This document shows, in pieces, positions 4,701 through 6,782 of a DNA stretch of 6,782 nucleotides. The notes beneath the pieces are model-generated. The model saw only the letters and a list, made by a program, of their open reading frames with translations. It was not told the origin of the DNA and ran no database searches. This DNA is from JAMWZF01 sp041628615. Its GTDB lineage: Bacteria > Pseudomonadota > Alphaproteobacteria > Rhodobacterales > Rhodobacteraceae. Made by a program: the position numbers and the translations under genes. Numbering within the stretch: position 1 is the stretch's first letter; each line of letters begins with the position of its first letter. The DNA is taken from positions 1 to 6,782 of the forward strand of contig JBFKOW010000175.1 in the NCBI GenBank assembly GCA_041628615.1, read 5' to 3'.

Positions 4701-5879
4701 TCACGAAGCGATCACGCAGATCTCTGCCGGCGTGTCGCAGAGGCGCTCTGCCCCGGCCGGACCGATGAGGATCGGCTCCGTGGTCTCAAGCCCGCCGTCG
4801 TCGAGCCAGAGCGCCGGCATGAAGTGGAACACCATGCCCGCCACCAGTTCGGTTTCGTCGCCGGCGCGCAGCGACATCGTCCGCTCGCCCCAGTCCGGCG
4901 GATAGCTCAGCCCGATGGAATAGCCGCAGCGGCTGTCCTTGCGGAAGCCGTGCCGGTGCAGCGCAGCATGGAACGCCGCGGCGACATCGGCGCAGGTGGC
5001 GCCGGGCCGCGCGGCGGCAAGCGCGTCGGCGGTCGACTCGGCCACGGCGTCCTGGGCGCGGGCATACTTGTCGGGCAGCGTGCCCAGAAACACGGTGCGC
5101 GACTGCGGACAGTGATAGCGCCGGTGGACCCCGGCGATCTCGAAGAAGGTGCCCTGCCCCGACCGCAGCGGCGTGTCGTCCCAGGTCAGGTGCGGCGCGG
5201 TGGCGTCGAGGCCGGACGGCGCCATCGGCACGATCGCGGCGTAGTCGCCCCAGTGGCCGTCGGCACCGAGCGTGGCGGTGCGCAGCACTTCCGCGATCAG
5301 CGCGTTCTTGGCCAGTCCGGGACGGGCCTCGGCCCTGATCGTGGCGTGCATCGCCTCGACGATCCGGGCGGCGCGACGGATGTAGGTCAGTTCGGTCGCG
5401 GACTTGACCGCCCGTTGCCAGTTGACCAGCCCGGTCGCGTCGAGGAACCGCGCCGCCGGCAGGGCCGCCCGCAGCGCCGCGTCGGCGGCGGCGCTGTAGT
5501 AGTAGTTGTCGGCCTCGACCCCGATCCGCCCCGCCGCCAGCCCGAGGTCGGCGATGCGCCCGGCGAGGTCGGTCATCGGATGGGCGTCGGGATTCTGCAC
5601 GAGACTGTCGGCATAGCCGAGGATCCGGTCTTGCGGCATCCACACGGTGCGCAGCGCCCCGGCCGCGTCCATTCCCCGGCCCCACCAGACCGGATCGCCC
5701 GCGGCGGGCACCAGCACCGCCTGGTGGACGTAGAACGACCAGCCGTCGTAGCCGGTGAGCCAGGCCATGTTGGACGGGTCGGACACCACCAGGAGGTCGA
5801 GCCCGCGCGCCGCCATCGCCGCCCGGGTGCGGTCGAGACGGGCATCGTATTCGGCGCGGCTGAAATCCGAGGCGGCCAT
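4701..5879 (-). CDS. doeA: M24 creatinase-type hydrolase, ectoine hydrolase (DoeA/EutD)-like
   Basis: DoeA/EutD opens the ectoine ring to N-acetyl-diaminobutyrate in the cytoplasm, the first step of ectoine catabolism. The 392-residue product has the usual length and layout: an N-terminal creatinase domain (about 1-160, with DPSNMAWLTGYDGWSFYVHQ at 34-53) and a pita-bread C-terminal domain (about 165-392) carrying APHLTWDD (228-235), FFEIAGVHRRYHCPQSRTV (245-263), GYSIGLSYPPDWGERTMSLR (319-338) and FHFMPALWLDD (351-361). Where metal-dependent M24 peptidases have Asp, Asp, His and Glu ligands, this protein appears to have E247, Q259, Y320 and M354; only the last Glu (E365) remains, as expected of metal-independent creatinase relatives. 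Substrate is uncertain because doeB and transport genes are not adjacent. It lies 51 bp after phoU on the same strand, with a poor ribosome site; the start is chosen by family fit. Confidence 0.78.
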   Translation of the reverse strand: MAASDFSRAEYDARLDRTRAAMAARGLDLLVVSDPSNMAWLTGYDGWSFYVHQAVLVPAAGDPVWWGRGMDAAGALRTVWMPQDRILGYADSLVQNPDAHPMTDLAGRIADLGLAAGRIGVEADNYYYSAAADAALRAALPAARFLDATGLVNWQRAVKSATELTYIRRAARIVEAMHATIRAEARPGLAKNALIAEVLRTATLGADGHWGDYAAIVPMAPSGLDATAPHLTWDDTPLRSGQGTFFEIAGVHRRYHCPQSRTVFLGTLPDKYARAQDAVAESTADALAAARPGATCADVAAAFHAALHRHGFRKDSRCGYSIGLSYPPDWGERTMSLRAGDETELVAGMVFHFMPALWLDDGGLETTEPILIGPAGAERLCDTPAEICVIAS

Positions 5880-5930
5880 GCCGCATCTGACCCGGGCGGC
5901 CTCGCCGGGTAAAGCGGAACCTGCGGCGCC

Positions 5931-6641
5931 TCAGGCCTCGCCGGTCATGAAGGCGGTCCGGTCGTCCTTCGGGCGGGCGTCGTCGGGCATCTCGCCGGTG
6001 GCGAGGTAGATCACCTGCTCGGCCATGTTGGTCACGAGGTCGCCCATCCGCTCGACGTTCTTGGCTATGAAATGCAGGTGCATGCAGGCGGTGATGTTGC
6101 GCGGATCCTCCATCATGAAGGTCAGGAACTCGCGGAACAGCGCGTTGTAGAGGTGATCGACATCCTGATCGCGCTGGCGGACCTCCTCGGCCAGCGCCGC
6201 GTCGCGCCGGATATAGGCGTCGAGCGTGTCCTTCAGCATCACCTGCACCTCGCGGGCCATCCGCCGCAGGCCGACCTCGGTGCCGGGAATCGCGCCCAAC
6301 TCGGCCAGCACCGAGACCCGCTTGGCCATGTTCTTGGCGTAGTCCCCCACCCGTTCGAGGCTCGCCGCCAGCCGCAGCACGGTCAGCACGATCCGCAGGT
6401 CCTCGGCGACCGGGGCGCGCAGCGCGATCGTCTTGGCGGCTTCCTCGTTGATCCGGTGTTCCAGCGCGTCGATCGCCGCGTCGTTGCGGCGGACCTGTTC
6501 GGCCAGTTCGAGATCGCGCGACTCGAGCGCCCGGGCGCCGTCGATGATCGCCGCCTCGACGAGACCGCCCATCTTCATGACGAGCGCCTGGATCGCCTCG
6601 AGGTCGCGGTCGAAGACGGAGCTGATATGCGGTTCGGTCAT
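5931..6641 (-). CDS. phoU: Phosphate signalling/transport accessory protein PhoU
   Basis: PhoU links the PstSCAB phosphate importer to the PhoR-PhoB two-component system and keeps the Pho regulon off when phosphate is ample; it is a peripheral cytoplasmic protein. The 236-residue, all-helical product shows two PhoU repeats, each with the metal-binding signature E-R-x-G-D-x-x-x-N: ERVGDYAKN (96-104) and ERMGDLVTN (197-205). Length is normal, with a short charged C-terminal tail (about 219-236). The start ATG overlaps the pstB stop (ATGA), and GGGAGG (6652-6647) lies five bases upstream, so it is translated as part of the pst operon. Unusually, the next gene on the strand is a DoeA-like hydrolase rather than phoB. 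Confidence 0.96.
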   Translation of the reverse strand: MTEPHISSVFDRDLEAIQALVMKMGGLVEAAIIDGARALESRDLELAEQVRRNDAAIDALEHRINEEAAKTIALRAPVAEDLRIVLTVLRLAASLERVGDYAKNMAKRVSVLAELGAIPGTEVGLRRMAREVQVMLKDTLDAYIRRDAALAEEVRQRDQDVDHLYNALFREFLTFMMEDPRNITACMHLHFIAKNVERMGDLVTNMAEQVIYLATGEMPDDARPKDDRTAFMTGEA

Positions 6642-6782
6642 CCGATCCTCCCGGTGATGTAGCTTTCGGTTCGGCTGTCCTCGGGGTTGGTGAAGATCCG
6701 GCCGGTTTCGCCGTATTCGACGAGGTGTCCGAGGTGGAAGAAGGCGGTGTTCTGGCTGACCCGCGCGGCCTGCTGCATGGAA
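6638..6782 (-). CDS. pstB: Phosphate ABC transporter ATP-binding protein PstB, C-terminal 47 residues
   Basis: PstB is the ATPase of the high-affinity phosphate importer PstSCAB at the inner membrane. Only the last 47 codons fall in the window; the frame enters at the right edge. The visible end is characteristic: MQQAARVSQNTAFFHLGHLVEYG, which covers the region after the switch histidine, followed by IFTNPEDSRTESYITGRIG and the stop. The usual family ending is FxNPxDxRTxxYIxGRxG. Its TGA overlaps the phoU ATG, showing a pst-phoU operon that reads leftwards from beyond the right edge. Confidence 0.93.
   Translation of the reverse strand, partial: SMQQAARVSQNTAFFHLGHLVEYGETGRIFTNPEDSRTESYITGRIG

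Noticed and set aside
4683..5912. 409-codon plus-strand open frame
   Set aside because: It is antisense to the DoeA-like gene, whose motifs are unmistakable; the product here is low-complexity Arg/Gly/Val.

Overview
The window is high-GC DNA of a kind typical of an alphaproteobacterium, most likely a member of the Rhodobacterales (Rhodobacter/Paracoccus/Roseobacter group). The basis is the GC-rich third codon positions, the alphaproteobacterial character of S2, EF-Ts, PstB and PhoU, and an ectoine-hydrolase-like protein of the DoeA/EutD type that is common in that order. This placement is inference from protein character; no search was run.

Layout. (1) Positions 1-1111, minus strand: a two-gene unit of exported proteins, a 67-residue cysteine-rich peptide followed with an ATGA overlap by a larger secreted or lipid-anchored protein that runs off the left edge. 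I recognise neither family. (2) 1112-1431: a divergent intergenic region with an AT-rich patch (likely promoters) and a long, GC-rich, hairpin-prone leader with a 12-bp tandem repeat in front of rpsB. (3) 1432-3207, plus strand: rpsB (ribosomal protein S2) and tsf (EF-Ts), the classic translation pair, separated by 87 bp that hold a perfect 10-bp stem-loop; an intrinsic terminator follows tsf at 3252-3278. (4) 3279-3708: no credible gene, but dense secondary structure, including a near-perfect 25-bp-arm hairpin, then an AT-richer island carrying a TetR/RutR-type palindrome. (5) 3709-4467, minus: a LuxR-type regulator with intact HTH but a substituted autoinducer pocket and no luxI nearby. (6) 4468-4700: its upstream region, with two inverted repeats. 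(7) 4701-5879, minus: a creatinase-fold M24 hydrolase of the DoeA/EutD (ectoine hydrolase) type, isolated from any other ectoine gene. (8) 5931-6782, minus: phoU and the 3' end of pstB, joined by an ATGA overlap, the end of a pst-pho phosphate-uptake operon that here is not followed directly by phoB.

rpsB-tsf is core translation machinery and pstB-phoU is core phosphate homeostasis. The less ordinary content is the cysteine-rich/exported pair, the LuxR solo, the lone DoeA-like gene between the pho operon and the LuxR gene, and the structured non-coding tract after tsf. I found no tRNA, rRNA, CRISPR array, insertion sequence or prophage gene. I did not find a clearly new multi-gene system; the best candidates for something undescribed are the cysteine-rich peptide pair and the non-coding tract at 3320-3660.
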